From Spirochaetes bacterium GWE1_32_154 (GTDB lineage Bacteria; Spirochaetota; GWE2-31-10), in NCBI GenBank assembly GCA_001829315.1, contig MIAY01000039.1:1-64000 (forward strand): DNA of 64,000 nt, in the 5' to 3' direction. How positions within the stretch are numbered: the stretch's first letter is position 1; every line of letters starts with the position of its first letter. The position numbers and the translations under genes were made by a program. This document shows, piece by piece, positions 35,918 to 44,708 of this stretch. The notes under the pieces are model-generated. The model searched no databases, was not told where the DNA came from, and saw nothing but the letters and a program-made list of their open reading frames with translations.

Positions 35918-36253
35918 TTATATGTTGAATATTATTACACCTAACAGAACAATAGATCCACCAATTATTTTATTTTTTGATATTTTTTCTTTTAATATAA
36001 TAACAGATAAAATGAAAACATTAACAATGGAAATTGGAATTAATACAATATTAAATTTAATAGGTAAATATTTAAATACATATAAATTCAATAACGTAAC
36101 AATTATAAATAAAAAATATCCAATGAATACATGAATATTTAAGAATAGCTTAATATTTTTTTTATTTTTATTTTTTATAGAACCTATTTTCAATAAAATT
36201 TGAGAAAAACCAGTAATTAAAATAGCAAGAAATGCAATAAAATAAAAAATCAA
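35918..36253 (-). CDS. SMR/EamA-type small membrane protein, ArnF-like flippase subunit
   Basis: 111 residues, four hydrophobic helices, basic loops, EmrE-like size. The last helix pair follows ILKEKISKNKIIGGSIVLLGVIIF, the repeat motif of the drug/metabolite transporter superfamily. The start is inferred as TTG 36253, with GAAGG 5 nt upstream and one base after the previous stop; the longer frame would overlap the preceding gene. It is paired with the next small protein, as ArnE and ArnF are. Confidence 0.65.
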   Translation of the reverse strand: MIFYFIAFLAILITGFSQILLKIGSIKNKNKKNIKLFLNIHVFIGYFLFIIVTLLNLYVFKYLPIKFNIVLIPISIVNVFILSVIILKEKISKNKIIGGSIVLLGVIIFNI

Positions 36254-36254
36254 T

Positions 36255-36614
36255 TTAAACCTTCTTTTCCTTTCGTGTAAAAATAACAATACCTGTAACA
36301 ATTATTATGCATCCTAATATATTATAGATAGATATTTTTTCTTTAAAAATAAAAATACTTGAAAATAATATTACAATATACAGTAAATTAATAAATATAT
36401 ATGCAAATGATAAATCATAGTGTTTCAATACTAATTGCCAGAAAATCGCCTGTAATCCGAGACATATTAAAACTCCCCAATAATATGGATTAAAAATAAT
36501 ATCTATTATTGTAAATTCCTTCATATTGATCGAAGCCAGTTTACCAAGAACAATTGACATCGATTGAAATAGAATTGAAAGAATGATATAAATAAAATTT
36601 CTATTTATTGTCAT
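36255..36614 (-). CDS. SMR/EamA-type small membrane protein, ArnE-like flippase subunit
   Basis: 119 residues, four helices, with IFKEKISIYNILGCIIIVTGIVIF near the C-terminus, the DMT-superfamily motif also seen in its partner. In the Arn pathway two proteins of this size flip undecaprenyl-phosphate-Ara4N. Overlap with the acyltransferase stop (ATGA) and the one-base gap to the partner imply coupled translation. Confidence 0.68.
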   Translation of the reverse strand: MTINRNFIYIILSILFQSMSIVLGKLASINMKEFTIIDIIFNPYYWGVLICLGLQAIFWQLVLKHYDLSFAYIFINLLYIVILFSSIFIFKEKISIYNILGCIIIVTGIVIFTRKEKKV

Positions 36615-37177
36615 TGGTTATTTTCCTCTTTCAGGTATTCCTGTTCAAGAACTAATAACTCTTTGCTTCTTTCACATAAGATTTTTGCAGGATTTCCATA
36701 ATATATTGTCCAGGGTTTGGTAGGTTTTCTTATTAGTGACATTGCTCCAACAGAGGTACCTTCTGCAATTGTTACTCCTGGCAGGATTATTGAGCCCGCT
36801 CCAATGATAGAGTGTTTCCCAATATAAATTTCTTTCATTAATTCATTTTTATATTTTTTTGGTACAGTAGGGTTTGTCATTGTCTTTCCAAGATAATCAT
36901 CCGATTGAGTAAAAACTTGAACATGATATGCAAGACCTGAGAAATCATCAAATATAATTCCCTTTACTCCTCCGGCTATTAGACAAAAAGAAGCAAAATG
37001 AACATTTCTGCCTATTTTTATGTTACCTGATACCACACAGAAATCATCTATTCTGGAATTATCTCCTATTTCAATCATGTTAGTATTATAAATACTTGCT
37101 TTATCACTTATCTTAACATTCTTACCAAGAAATTTAAAACCCATAGATAATAACTCAGACTCCTCATAATAAGCCAT
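36611..37177 (-). CDS. Left-handed beta-helix (hexapeptide) acyltransferase
   Basis: 188 residues. Repeating hexapeptides (IEIGDNSRIDDFCVVSGNIK, IGKHSIIGAGSIILPGV, IAEGTSVGAMSLI) and the end PWTIYYGNPAKI are typical of sugar O- or N-acetyltransferases. Being directly behind the GT2 and near wecE, it is likely to acetylate the 4-amino sugar, the role played by other enzymes for Fuc4NAc or Qui4NAc. It overlaps the GT2 gene by 14 nt. Confidence 0.8.
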   Translation of the reverse strand: MAYYEESELLSMGFKFLGKNVKISDKASIYNTNMIEIGDNSRIDDFCVVSGNIKIGRNVHFASFCLIAGGVKGIIFDDFSGLAYHVQVFTQSDDYLGKTMTNPTVPKKYKNELMKEIYIGKHSIIGAGSIILPGVTIAEGTSVGAMSLIRKPTKPWTIYYGNPAKILCERSKELLVLEQEYLKEENNQ

Positions 37178-38114
37178 TTTTCACTTCCTCAATATTCGTT
37201 TGTTCTTTAATTATATATAAAGGTCTGTTTTTTGTTTCATTAAATATTTTTCCGATATAAAGTCCTACCAAACCCATATTGGCAAATAGCAACCCCCCAA
37301 TACACCACAGTGAAACCATAATGCTTGTCCATCCATCAACCGGAGTCTTCAATAAAAAATATCTCATTACAAGATATAATGTATACATCAATGATATAAA
37401 TGATATAAAGAAACCAAAATTAATAGATAATCTAAGTGGTCTGTTTGATTGTGAAACGACACTATCAACAGCTAGAGTAATTAATTTTTTAAAATTATAT
37501 GATGATTTGCCGGAAAATCTGTCAGAATGCTCGATTTCACAATAATCTAAATTAAAACCGACCCATTTAATAAAAAGCGGATATGATCTATTATGCTCTC
37601 TGAGTTTTAAGAAGTTTTTTATAACAATTCTTTTAGCAATACTGAAATTAGCAACAGTATTATCAAATTTACTGTCAGTAAAATAGTCATAAACTGTATA
37701 AAAAAGTTTTGAACTCATTTTCTTAAGGAGTGAATCCTTCCTGTTCATTCTTTTTCCAAATACTACATCGATATTTGAATCAGACAAAGCTTTATTATAC
37801 AATTTAATAATTTCTTCAGGGGAGTCTTGCAGATCACAATCCATGACAACTATCCAGTCGCCATCAGCATGATCCAAACCTGCTGTTATAGCAAAATGCT
37901 GCCCAAAATTTCTTGAAAAATTAATCCCTTTCACTCTTGAATCTGACGAAGATAATTGTTTTATTATTTCCCAATCATTTTGAGGACTATTATCATTAAC
38001 CATAATTATTTCAAAATCTAGTGTTATTGTTTCTAAAGATTTAACAAGTCGAATATATAATTCTTTTAGACATTTTTCGGCCTTATAAACCGGTGTTACA
38101 ACAGATATTTTCAA
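37164..38114 (-). CDS. GT2 glycosyltransferase with two C-terminal helices (ArnC/DPM-like)
   Basis: 316 residues. The GT-A domain (MKISVVTPVYKAEKCL, IMVNDNSPQ, NFGQHFAITAGLDHADGD, VMDCDLQDSPE) is followed by two membrane helices (about 232-255 and 265-290). This architecture, as in ArnC, GtrB and DPM1, transfers a sugar from its nucleotide to undecaprenyl phosphate. It is the first gene of the operon running to 31557. Confidence 0.85.
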   Translation of the reverse strand: MKISVVTPVYKAEKCLKELYIRLVKSLETITLDFEIIMVNDNSPQNDWEIIKQLSSSDSRVKGINFSRNFGQHFAITAGLDHADGDWIVVMDCDLQDSPEEIIKLYNKALSDSNIDVVFGKRMNRKDSLLKKMSSKLFYTVYDYFTDSKFDNTVANFSIAKRIVIKNFLKLREHNRSYPLFIKWVGFNLDYCEIEHSDRFSGKSSYNFKKLITLAVDSVVSQSNRPLRLSINFGFFISFISLMYTLYLVMRYFLLKTPVDGWTSIMVSLWCIGGLLFANMGLVGLYIGKIFNETKNRPLYIIKEQTNIEEVKNGLL

Positions 38115-38181
38115 GGAATCACCTCATTTTTATGATTATGACAAACGTCAGTATAATAACATAAATAAATATAAAATTATA

Positions 38182-38253
38182 GAGCCTCTTGCAAAAATAC
38201 TCTTTATTATAAAAAAGTACTCTTTTTTTATCTCGAATGTTTGCAAGAATCTC
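38182..38253 (+). repeat. Dispersed palindromic repeat, short form with expanded core (copy 4)
   Basis: 72 nt. Standard ends (GAGCCTCTTGCAA and TTTGCAAGAATCTC), but the core element TACTCTTT is present twice, separated by ATTATAAAAAAG, giving 22 extra bases. It ends 6 nt before the stop codon of the next minus-strand gene. Confidence 0.8.
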
Positions 38254-38259
38254 TGTGTT

Positions 38260-39018
38260 TTAACCATTACTGATTCTGAAATCACTTAAACTAATTTTCT
38301 TTTCGATATCGTTTATATGGTAAAATTTAGCATTTCCAATGAATGATGCAAAAGCGGTGAATGTTGATGGCGGTCCTATCAAATAGTCACAGATTGACAT
38401 TAAATAATGATCAGCATAATATTCATTTTTAGAAAAATATATTGAATCGCCCAGGCTGTTTTTATATTTATTTTCATCTAAATTTTCATTTGAGAATAAA
38501 TATAAAGATGTGTTTTTATCAAATAGAGATAGTACCTGCTGTATTATTTTAATATATTGTTCATCTGAATAATAGTAAATGCCATTATTCCATGTTTTAT
38601 AATCGCCACGTCTTATATGGATTCCAATTTTAATAGAATCTTTATTGAAATTGGCTAAGGTCTCATTATTAATGTCTTTTGATAAAGAGAAAATTTCTTT
38701 ATAGTAATTTTTATCATTTAAGGAAATAGTGTCATTTCTAAAAGAAGAGTCTTTGATGAATGTGAGAAATTTGGGTTTTAAATCATTTGTTAAAATAACA
38801 GGTTTTATTATTGTAAGTTTAATTAAGATTTTAATAATAAAATATAGTATTTTATTACGTGTAATGCTGTATTTATTTTTTAATCTGTAGTTTTTTGCTA
38901 TGTCATATAAAGTCGGATTATAAAATGTTATGTTTTTATTTCTAAAATATGAATCAATATGAATATGTTGAAATAATCTATTACTATGATTTCCGACTGA
39001 TTCTGTTAAAAGTACCAA
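38260..39018 (-). CDS. GT11-like (alpha-1,2-fucosyltransferase-type) glycosyltransferase
   Basis: 252 residues. IGIHIRRGDYKTW is the HxRRxD motif of alpha-1,2-fucosyltransferases; NHSNRLFQHIHI near the N-terminus stands where GGLGNQ-FQY lies in classical members. The C-terminal DYLIGPPSTFTAFAS corresponds to the N(S)SFS-type motif. TTG 39018 is taken as start, with AAGGAA upstream and the previous stop codon just ahead; a TTG at 39039 would overlap that gene. The GDP-sugar donor is inferred. Confidence 0.7.
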   Translation of the reverse strand: MVLLTESVGNHSNRLFQHIHIDSYFRNKNITFYNPTLYDIAKNYRLKNKYSITRNKILYFIIKILIKLTIIKPVILTNDLKPKFLTFIKDSSFRNDTISLNDKNYYKEIFSLSKDINNETLANFNKDSIKIGIHIRRGDYKTWNNGIYYYSDEQYIKIIQQVLSLFDKNTSLYLFSNENLDENKYKNSLGDSIYFSKNEYYADHYLMSICDYLIGPPSTFTAFASFIGNAKFYHINDIEKKISLSDFRISNG

Positions 39019-39019
39019 T

Positions 39020-39946
39020 TTATTTTCCTTTCTTAACAATAGTTTTTATTATCTGGTATAAACCAAGAAATTTTAACATGGTTTTAATTTCTACAAATAG
39101 TCTAAACTTAAAGTTTTTAACTATTCTTTTTATATCAAAAGTCATTAAAATAAAAATGAATATTTTTTTTGAAAAAGCATCAGGATTAATTTCTTTGTTT
39201 TTAAATTTTGAATAAAGTTTTTTAATCGAATTTTGTTTTAGATTAATTATTTCTTCAATATCATTGTGATTCATAGTTGCACTATGTTTATCTGATATAA
39301 ACCCGAAAGAGTAAACATTTTCGATGTTTTTAACATACTTGGACTGGGTTACATCAAGCTCACATTGTAAAGGGTAAAAGTAATAAAATTGAGTTTGAAT
39401 CGCCTTTTTTATTATATTTGTAATATCAATAAAATCATTAATTTCACCATTTTCTATCATTGTAACTACTATCGGATTAGCAATTTTATCGTTTTCTGAA
39501 TTAATCATATCATTTAAATTAAATTGTGGTGAAATGCAAAAAGCCATTGTTGCGTTAAGCATTGCTCCAAATAAGGCAGCTGCAAATCCTCCGGCTGAGC
39601 TTCCGATAGTTATAATTTCTTCAAATCCTTCAGTTTCATCTTTTAGAAACTCAAAAACTTTTTGAATTGAATGTAAATCAGAATTAATTCCATTAATATA
39701 CCATGTTTTTTTTATATCCCGTATTAAAATATGTTTATCTGCTCTTTTTACTCTTGTTTTATACCAGTCAAAATAATTTTTTTTTACTATTACCGCGTCA
39801 AAGACTTCGTCTGTATTGGGGTAATAAATACCGTTACTGGAAAAGTAAATTGTGCAACATTTTTTTTGAGTACTTCTATTTTCAATTATGAAGTTTTTGT
39901 TATTAGTATAACAGTTATTTAATTCTTTAATATTAAATTGATTCAT
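39020..39946 (-). CDS. Alpha/beta-hydrolase-like protein of the polysaccharide cluster
   Basis: 308 residues. The nucleophile elbow IGSSAGGFAAALFG (G-x-S-x-G type) at about residue 138 and a following GFISDKHSATMNH (possible Asp and His) suggest a serine hydrolase or acyl-transfer enzyme. The C-terminus is very basic with hydrophobic stretches. ATG 39946 has a GAGGGG site; the frame extending to 40108 is only the repeat element. It is co-transcribed with the GT11-like gene, whose start abuts its stop. Confidence 0.6.
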   Translation of the reverse strand: MNQFNIKELNNCYTNNKNFIIENRSTQKKCCTIYFSSNGIYYPNTDEVFDAVIVKKNYFDWYKTRVKRADKHILIRDIKKTWYINGINSDLHSIQKVFEFLKDETEGFEEIITIGSSAGGFAAALFGAMLNATMAFCISPQFNLNDMINSENDKIANPIVVTMIENGEINDFIDITNIIKKAIQTQFYYFYPLQCELDVTQSKYVKNIENVYSFGFISDKHSATMNHNDIEEIINLKQNSIKKLYSKFKNKEINPDAFSKKIFIFILMTFDIKRIVKNFKFRLFVEIKTMLKFLGLYQIIKTIVKKGK

Positions 39947-39974
39947 TATCCCCTCAATAAAAATAATTTGAATA

Positions 39975-40126
39975 AAGCCTCTTGCAAAAATACTTTCTTT
40001 TCTCGAATTTTTGCATGTGGCTACCCTGACTCTAACGCAATTATATTGCGTGTGGATATTTTCAGAGTACTGAAAAATCCTTGGCGGGAGCAAAAATAAT
40101 GTATTCATGTTTTTTGCAAGTGCCTC
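39975..40126 (+). repeat. Dispersed palindromic repeat, long form (copy D)
   Basis: About 152 nt: short unit, ACCCTGACTCTA linker, ACGCAATTATATTGCGT hairpin, an insertion with TTCAGAGTACTGAA (palindromic), then GGCGGGAGCAAAAAT to TTTTTGCAAGTGCCTC. Confidence 0.8.
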
Positions 40127-40181
40127 AATAATAAATACATTATTTAAAATAGTAATTCAAGTTATTAATATTCTGTATGAA

Positions 40182-40300
40182 GAGCTTCTTGCAAAAATAC
40201 TCTTTTTATCTCAAATTTTTGCAAGAAGCTACCTCTAATGCGATTTTATCGCATAGGGCGGAAGAAAAAATCGAGTACTCTTGATTTTTGCAAGAGCCAC
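40182..40300 (+). repeat. Dispersed palindromic repeat, long form (copy E), tandem with copy D
   Basis: 119 nt: short unit 40182-40230, hairpin TGCGATTTTATCGCA, then GGCGGAAGAAAAAATCGAG/CTTGATTTTTGC and the terminal GAGCCAC. It is separated from copy D by 55 bp, in the same orientation. The two copies fill most of the 467-bp gap between 39946 and 40414. Confidence 0.8.
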
Positions 40301-40335
40301 TGAAATAAAAATTTAAATATTATATCACCGATTTA

Positions 40336-40364
40336 TTGATTAAAATATTTAAGAATGGTATATT
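40336..40364 (+). promoter_or_regulatory. Sigma70-type promoter
   Basis: TTGATT (40336-40341), 17-nt spacer, TATATT (40359-40364), 49 nt before the start at 40414. Confidence 0.6.
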
Positions 40365-40413
40365 GTGTTTCTATTGTATTTTCAATTAAAAAAATAATAA
40401 AAGGCGAAATGAT

Positions 40414-41427
40414 ATGAGTAAAAAGTTTTTAATTAACATATTGAAACAAATTCTTCATCATAATTTGTTTTTAAAAAAGATTGCAATTATAATGATTAAT
40501 AAAAAAAACAAAGTAAGTAAATATATTGAATTACAGATACGTCTTTTGGGATTTAAAAGATTTTCAAAAAGGAAATTGATAGATTCTATAGCATTTAATA
40601 TAAAAAATAAAAAAGGTTATGCTGTTGCAAAACTTGGTACAAGTGAGCATCAATTTATCGGGTATCCTATACATAAAAATAATATAATGAAAATGGATAT
40701 TGATATTAATCAATGTATGAACTCTTTCTCAAAGAATGCCGGTTGTTTTCCTGCAACAGATGAGTTCATAGTCGCATACAGTTCATTTTTTGTTAAATCA
40801 TTAAACAATATAGATTGTCTCGGTTATTTTCAGATTCCAGTTCAACTTAAACTGTTAAAGTATTATCGATTTAATAATGCACTTATTTCATACAATAAAC
40901 AAGAACCCGATCGTTCAGTTCCTTCTAATGATTCTATGTGTTATTTAAAACATTTACGAGGAAAGAAGATTCTATTAATTAATCCATTTGCTCGATTTTT
41001 AGCAGAAAGAGCAAATAAAGAAACATTTGAAAATGTCTGGAAGAAAACCGGGAAAAAATGGTTTTATCCTGAAAGTGTAGAAGGTATTGAATTTCCTTAT
41101 GGTTTGAGTAAAAAGACTCAAGAACAATATGATACTGTTTTTAATTTAATCGATGAAATTAAAGAAAAAATATCTAAAAAAGATTTTGATGTTGCTTTTA
41201 TTGCTGCTGGTGGCATTGCAATTCCACTGGCTTCATATATTAAAGATCTTGGTAAGGTCAGTATTTCGTTAGGCGGTCATTTACAAGTATTATTTGGTGT
41301 TCTCGGTGAGCGATGGAGAGGTCGTGAAGATTGGAAAAATAGGTATTTTAATGAGTATTGGGTAAATTTACCGGAAAAATATATTCCTGAAGAAAAAGAA
41401 GAGTGTGAAAATAGCAGTTACTGGTGA
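40414..41427 (+). CDS. Putative GT-D-like glycosyltransferase, paralogue 1 (ends SSYW)
   Basis: 337 residues, homologous along its length to the protein at 47780-48757. Shared landmarks: AVAKLGTSEHQFIG against AARLGAYEINCLK, GCFPATDEF against GFFPPTDIN, GKKILLINPFARF against GKKVLVIHPFEDT, FDVAFIAAGGIAIPLA against FDIAIIGCGAYGLPLA, and LGGHLQVLFGVLGERW against MGGATQLLFGILGKRW; both end in Tyr-Trp. The pattern fits GT-D-fold glycosyltransferases of polysaccharide clusters, but the enzyme activity is inferred. Confidence 0.6.
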   Translation: MSKKFLINILKQILHHNLFLKKIAIIMINKKNKVSKYIELQIRLLGFKRFSKRKLIDSIAFNIKNKKGYAVAKLGTSEHQFIGYPIHKNNIMKMDIDINQCMNSFSKNAGCFPATDEFIVAYSSFFVKSLNNIDCLGYFQIPVQLKLLKYYRFNNALISYNKQEPDRSVPSNDSMCYLKHLRGKKILLINPFARFLAERANKETFENVWKKTGKKWFYPESVEGIEFPYGLSKKTQEQYDTVFNLIDEIKEKISKKDFDVAFIAAGGIAIPLASYIKDLGKVSISLGGHLQVLFGVLGERWRGREDWKNRYFNEYWVNLPEKYIPEEKEECENSSYW

Positions 41428-41476
41428 GTCTTGTTTCATAATAATATTTTTCAGAAGTTGCTTTTATAAATTAAGT

Positions 41477-42394
41477 CTAATGTGCTGTAATTTGTATCCA
41501 TCTTTTATCAGAAAATATTGGCATTGATCCTAATGCAGTTTCTGTACTTAATTTATCGGGATAAATTACGATTTTTTCTTTATTTGCATTTAATAAAGCT
41601 GCACATGTACTGAATGAAGAGTTTGCAATTATATTGTTTTTACAAAGACTCATTAATTGCATATCTTTATAACTGTCTTTATTTTTATTATGACAAATAA
41701 TTATTTTGTCAGGTAAGTCTTTAAAAAAATGATTTGAAAATTCTGAATCATCAGAAAAAATATAAAATTTATCACATTTTGTTTTACTTTTTAAAATTTC
41801 TATTGCATTTAAATAATACTTTTCAGTTAAAATATCATAAGAATTACCAATATAATCGCCTTTTCTTATGTGAATACTGACTGAGTTACAATTTGATATT
41901 TCGTCAGCGATTTTACTATTAGTAATATCTAATGGTTGCTTAAATTTCAACTCTTTTAATACTATTTCATAAAATGTTTCAAAAAACCTTGGGTATTGCC
42001 AGTAGCATCCATCAAAATAATAATCATTTTTCTCGTTTTGTTTAAAAGATTTTTCCCATTCATTTATAGTTAGTTTTGTAATAAATTGATGAGGTTTTCG
42101 CTTTAATCTTTTATTTATTATTGCAATAATACGATTAACAAATTTTTTACCTATATATTTATAATTATAAGGAATATATGCTTTAACTTTTAAAATATCA
42201 AAATTATTTGCAGTTGTTAATTTATTTATTCTAAAAATATTACTTATTTCAAATCCATTATGAATATTATCTTCTTCATAATTTGAGATGTCAGCCTTAA
42301 CTTTTACTCGAGGGAATAATTGTTGAATATATCTGTAAAACATATATTGAAAAATCTGATTACCTAATCCACCGCTAAATCTTACTATGAGCAT
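41477..42394 (-). CDS. GT11 alpha-1,2-fucosyltransferase-type glycosyltransferase
   Basis: 305 residues. FSGGLGNQIFQYMFYR at the N-terminus, SIHIRKGDYIG (HxRRxD motif, with Lys in place of the second Arg) and NNIIANSSFSTCAALLN are the three diagnostic motifs of GT11. It transfers L-fucose or a related deoxysugar from its GDP form onto a growing glycan. It lies 24 nt downstream of the Wzt gene in the same direction. Confidence 0.85.
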   Translation of the reverse strand: MLIVRFSGGLGNQIFQYMFYRYIQQLFPRVKVKADISNYEEDNIHNGFEISNIFRINKLTTANNFDILKVKAYIPYNYKYIGKKFVNRIIAIINKRLKRKPHQFITKLTINEWEKSFKQNEKNDYYFDGCYWQYPRFFETFYEIVLKELKFKQPLDITNSKIADEISNCNSVSIHIRKGDYIGNSYDILTEKYYLNAIEILKSKTKCDKFYIFSDDSEFSNHFFKDLPDKIIICHNKNKDSYKDMQLMSLCKNNIIANSSFSTCAALLNANKEKIVIYPDKLSTETALGSMPIFSDKRWIQITAH

Positions 42395-42418
42395 TGTTAT
42401 GATTACTCCTGAAAATAA

Positions 42419-43708
42419 TTATTTTATTTTATAATCAAGAAATATATACCCGTGACCGTTAGCTGATGTTTTACCTGATTCATAATAGTCAAATTCATTT
42501 ATTGAAAAAGTTAACGCATCATTTTTAATCCAATCGCTTAATTCATTGTTTACTGTAGAGTAAAGAACAATTGTATAATTTCCGGGTATTATATTTATTT
42601 TTGGAAATGTAAAATCAATATATCCTCTTGAGATAAAATCATTATTGAAATTTGTTGTGAAGTTTACATCATTATCTGTACTGATTACAGCAATTCTGGC
42701 GCCATAAAAGTTATCAATACAAATATTGATTTTTACATTATTAATGTTTATAACTTTGTTTATTCTAAAATGGACTCTTATAGTAATTTTTTCATTTGGT
42801 AATACACTGTTAATAATTTGGTTATTGGCATTTATTAATTGGATATTAGTGAATTTTAATTGTCCGTTTCCTGTTCGATCTATTCTTTCATCAAGTTTAA
42901 TACATTGTTGATGATGAGTGTTCAGGTTATACGTTTCAAAGATTTCATCAATACTGCCTTGCGTTTGAATAGCTCCCTTTTCAAGTAAAATCCCTTTTGA
43001 ACATAGATTTTGTACCGCACTCATATTATGACTGACGAACAAAATTGTTCTCCCCTGATTCCGTGTTACATCATCCATTTTACCCAGGCATTTTTTCTGA
43101 AACTCAGCATCACCAACGGCAAGGACTTCATCCAAAATTAATATATCACTTTCCAGGTGTGCAGCAACTGCAAATGCCAACCGCACATACATTCCTGATG
43201 AATAACGTTTTACCGGAGTGTCAATAAACTTTTCAATACCAGAGAAATCTATAATTTCATCAATTTTTTTATCAATCTCATATTTCTTCATACCAAGAAT
43301 TGCACCATTAAGGTAGATGTTTTCCCTTCCGGTTAACTCAGGATGAAACCCCGTTCCAACTTCAAGTAATGATGATATGCGTCCTCTTACTTTAATAGAA
43401 CCGCTTGTCGGATAGGTAATTCGTGATAATAGCTTCAAAAGTGTTGATTTCCCTGCACCATTTTTGCCAACTATACCAACAGCCTCACCTTCTTTTATTT
43501 CAAATGAGACATCATTCAAAGCTAAAAAATGTGATTCAAGTATTTTATTTGTTATGGTTTTTGTATGACCGATTAATGAATTGGGATCTTCTTTTCCTCT
43601 TACCTTTGCCCACCATGTTGATAAATCTTCCCGTAATGTTCCATATCCGATATTACCAAGATGATATTCTTTAAATAAATTTTCAACTTTTATTACCGTT
43701 TTGCTCAT
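42419..43708 (-). CDS. wzt: O-polysaccharide ABC exporter ATPase with Wzt C-terminal domain
   Basis: 429 residues. The ATPase part has Walker A GKNGAGKSTLLKLL, signature YSSGMYVRLAFAVAAH and Walker B LILDEVLAVGDAEF, the TagH/Wzt subfamily pattern. Residues about 270-429 form the beta-sandwich Wzt_C domain (QLKFTNIQL, IRVHFRI, YTIVLYSTVN) that recognises the modified end of the glycan. It energises export of undecaprenyl-linked polysaccharide across the inner membrane with the permease encoded just upstream (20 nt). Confidence 0.9.
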   Translation of the reverse strand: MSKTVIKVENLFKEYHLGNIGYGTLREDLSTWWAKVRGKEDPNSLIGHTKTITNKILESHFLALNDVSFEIKEGEAVGIVGKNGAGKSTLLKLLSRITYPTSGSIKVRGRISSLLEVGTGFHPELTGRENIYLNGAILGMKKYEIDKKIDEIIDFSGIEKFIDTPVKRYSSGMYVRLAFAVAAHLESDILILDEVLAVGDAEFQKKCLGKMDDVTRNQGRTILFVSHNMSAVQNLCSKGILLEKGAIQTQGSIDEIFETYNLNTHHQQCIKLDERIDRTGNGQLKFTNIQLINANNQIINSVLPNEKITIRVHFRINKVININNVKINICIDNFYGARIAVISTDNDVNFTTNFNNDFISRGYIDFTFPKINIIPGNYTIVLYSTVNNELSDWIKNDALTFSINEFDYYESGKTSANGHGYIFLDYKIK

Positions 43709-43728
43709 TAAAATTCCTTATAATTAGA

Positions 43729-44574
43729 CTAAACTCTGTCCATAAAGTCTTTTTCAACTTTATTAAAATTAAATAAGCCGACTATCAGTAATAGTATGGA
43801 CGTACCAAAACTTATGCCAAGGTATGTAAAATTAACTATTCCTTGACCGGTAAAAGCGTACTTTAAAAGCTCCATAGGATATGCGATCGGGTTTATAATA
43901 AAAACCCATAACCACTTAGATGGAATATTTGACAACGGATAAATAACCGGTGTTGCATACATCCATAATTGAACTCCAAAGGTAACTACAAATTGTAAAT
44001 CACGATATTTTGTTGTTAATGATGAAATTATTATACCAATTCCGAATGCTATAATCGAAAATTGTATACAAATAAGCGGTACGAATAATAAATATAAATT
44101 TGGTTTCATGTATTGGGTGAAAAAAAGAAAGTAAAAATAAAAACCAAAGAATAAAACTAATTGTATAAAAAATTTGATATAATTTGATGTGATTCGTGCA
44201 ATTGGAACAGTAAGTCTCGGAAAATATACTTTGCCGAATATCTGGGCGTTGGTTACAAAAATATTTGATGTTGAACTCATCGATTCTGAAAATAAGCCCC
44301 AGAACGTTATGCCGATTAAATAAAAAACAGTAGTCGGAATACCGTCGGTCGGTATTTTTGCAATATTACCAAATATAACTGTGAACACTAAAGTTGTCAA
44401 TAATGGTTGAATAATATACCATAAAGGCCCAAGAATTGTTTGTTTATAGTATGTAACAAAATCTCTTTTTACGAATAAGTACATAAGGAATTTATAATGT
44501 AAAAGTTCTTTCAGGTTGAAATTTAAACTACCTGCAGGCTTTATTATTAAATCCCATTTTTCATCATTATCCAT
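43729..44574 (-). CDS. wzm: O-polysaccharide ABC exporter permease
   Basis: 281 residues with six helices. LLHYKFLMYLFVKRDFVTYYKQTILGPLW and the later TPVIYPLSNIP and NPIAYPMELLKY are typical of Wzm/TagG. ATG 44574 is preferred because a GGAG lies 9 nt before it; the ATG at 44592 has none. It is the first gene of the wzm-wzt-GT11 group. Confidence 0.88.
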   Translation of the reverse strand: MDNDEKWDLIIKPAGSLNFNLKELLHYKFLMYLFVKRDFVTYYKQTILGPLWYIIQPLLTTLVFTVIFGNIAKIPTDGIPTTVFYLIGITFWGLFSESMSSTSNIFVTNAQIFGKVYFPRLTVPIARITSNYIKFFIQLVLFFGFYFYFLFFTQYMKPNLYLLFVPLICIQFSIIAFGIGIIISSLTTKYRDLQFVVTFGVQLWMYATPVIYPLSNIPSKWLWVFIINPIAYPMELLKYAFTGQGIVNFTYLGISFGTSILLLIVGLFNFNKVEKDFMDRV

Positions 44575-44638
44575 TAAATCGCACTCCAGCATAATTTGTT
44601 AAGCTTTCTTTTGTACATTTTTTAAAAACAGGTGTCAA

Positions 44639-44687
44639 GAGCCTCTTGCAAAAATACTTTTTTATCTCGAATTTTTGCAAGAGCCTC
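44639..44687 (+). repeat. Dispersed palindromic repeat, short form (copy 5)
   Basis: 49 nt, GAGCCTCTTGCAA to TTTTTGCAAGAGCCTC, one T-tract base pair shorter than copy 1. It lies between two minus-strand genes. Confidence 0.85.
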
Positions 44688-44708
44688 TCAAGATAAACAT
44701 ATTTTTTG

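Noticed and set aside
39947-40108. N-terminal extension of the hydrolase-like gene
   Set aside because: The extra 54 codons are translated repeat element; ATG 39946 has a GAGGGG ribosome site.
19723-40300. Long repeats as integron attC sites (spirochaete integrons are known)
   Set aside because: The GTTRRRY / RYYYAAC core-site pair is not found; the nearest strings (GTTAGAG, GTTATAA) do not fit, and no integron integrase or cassette-like spacing is present.
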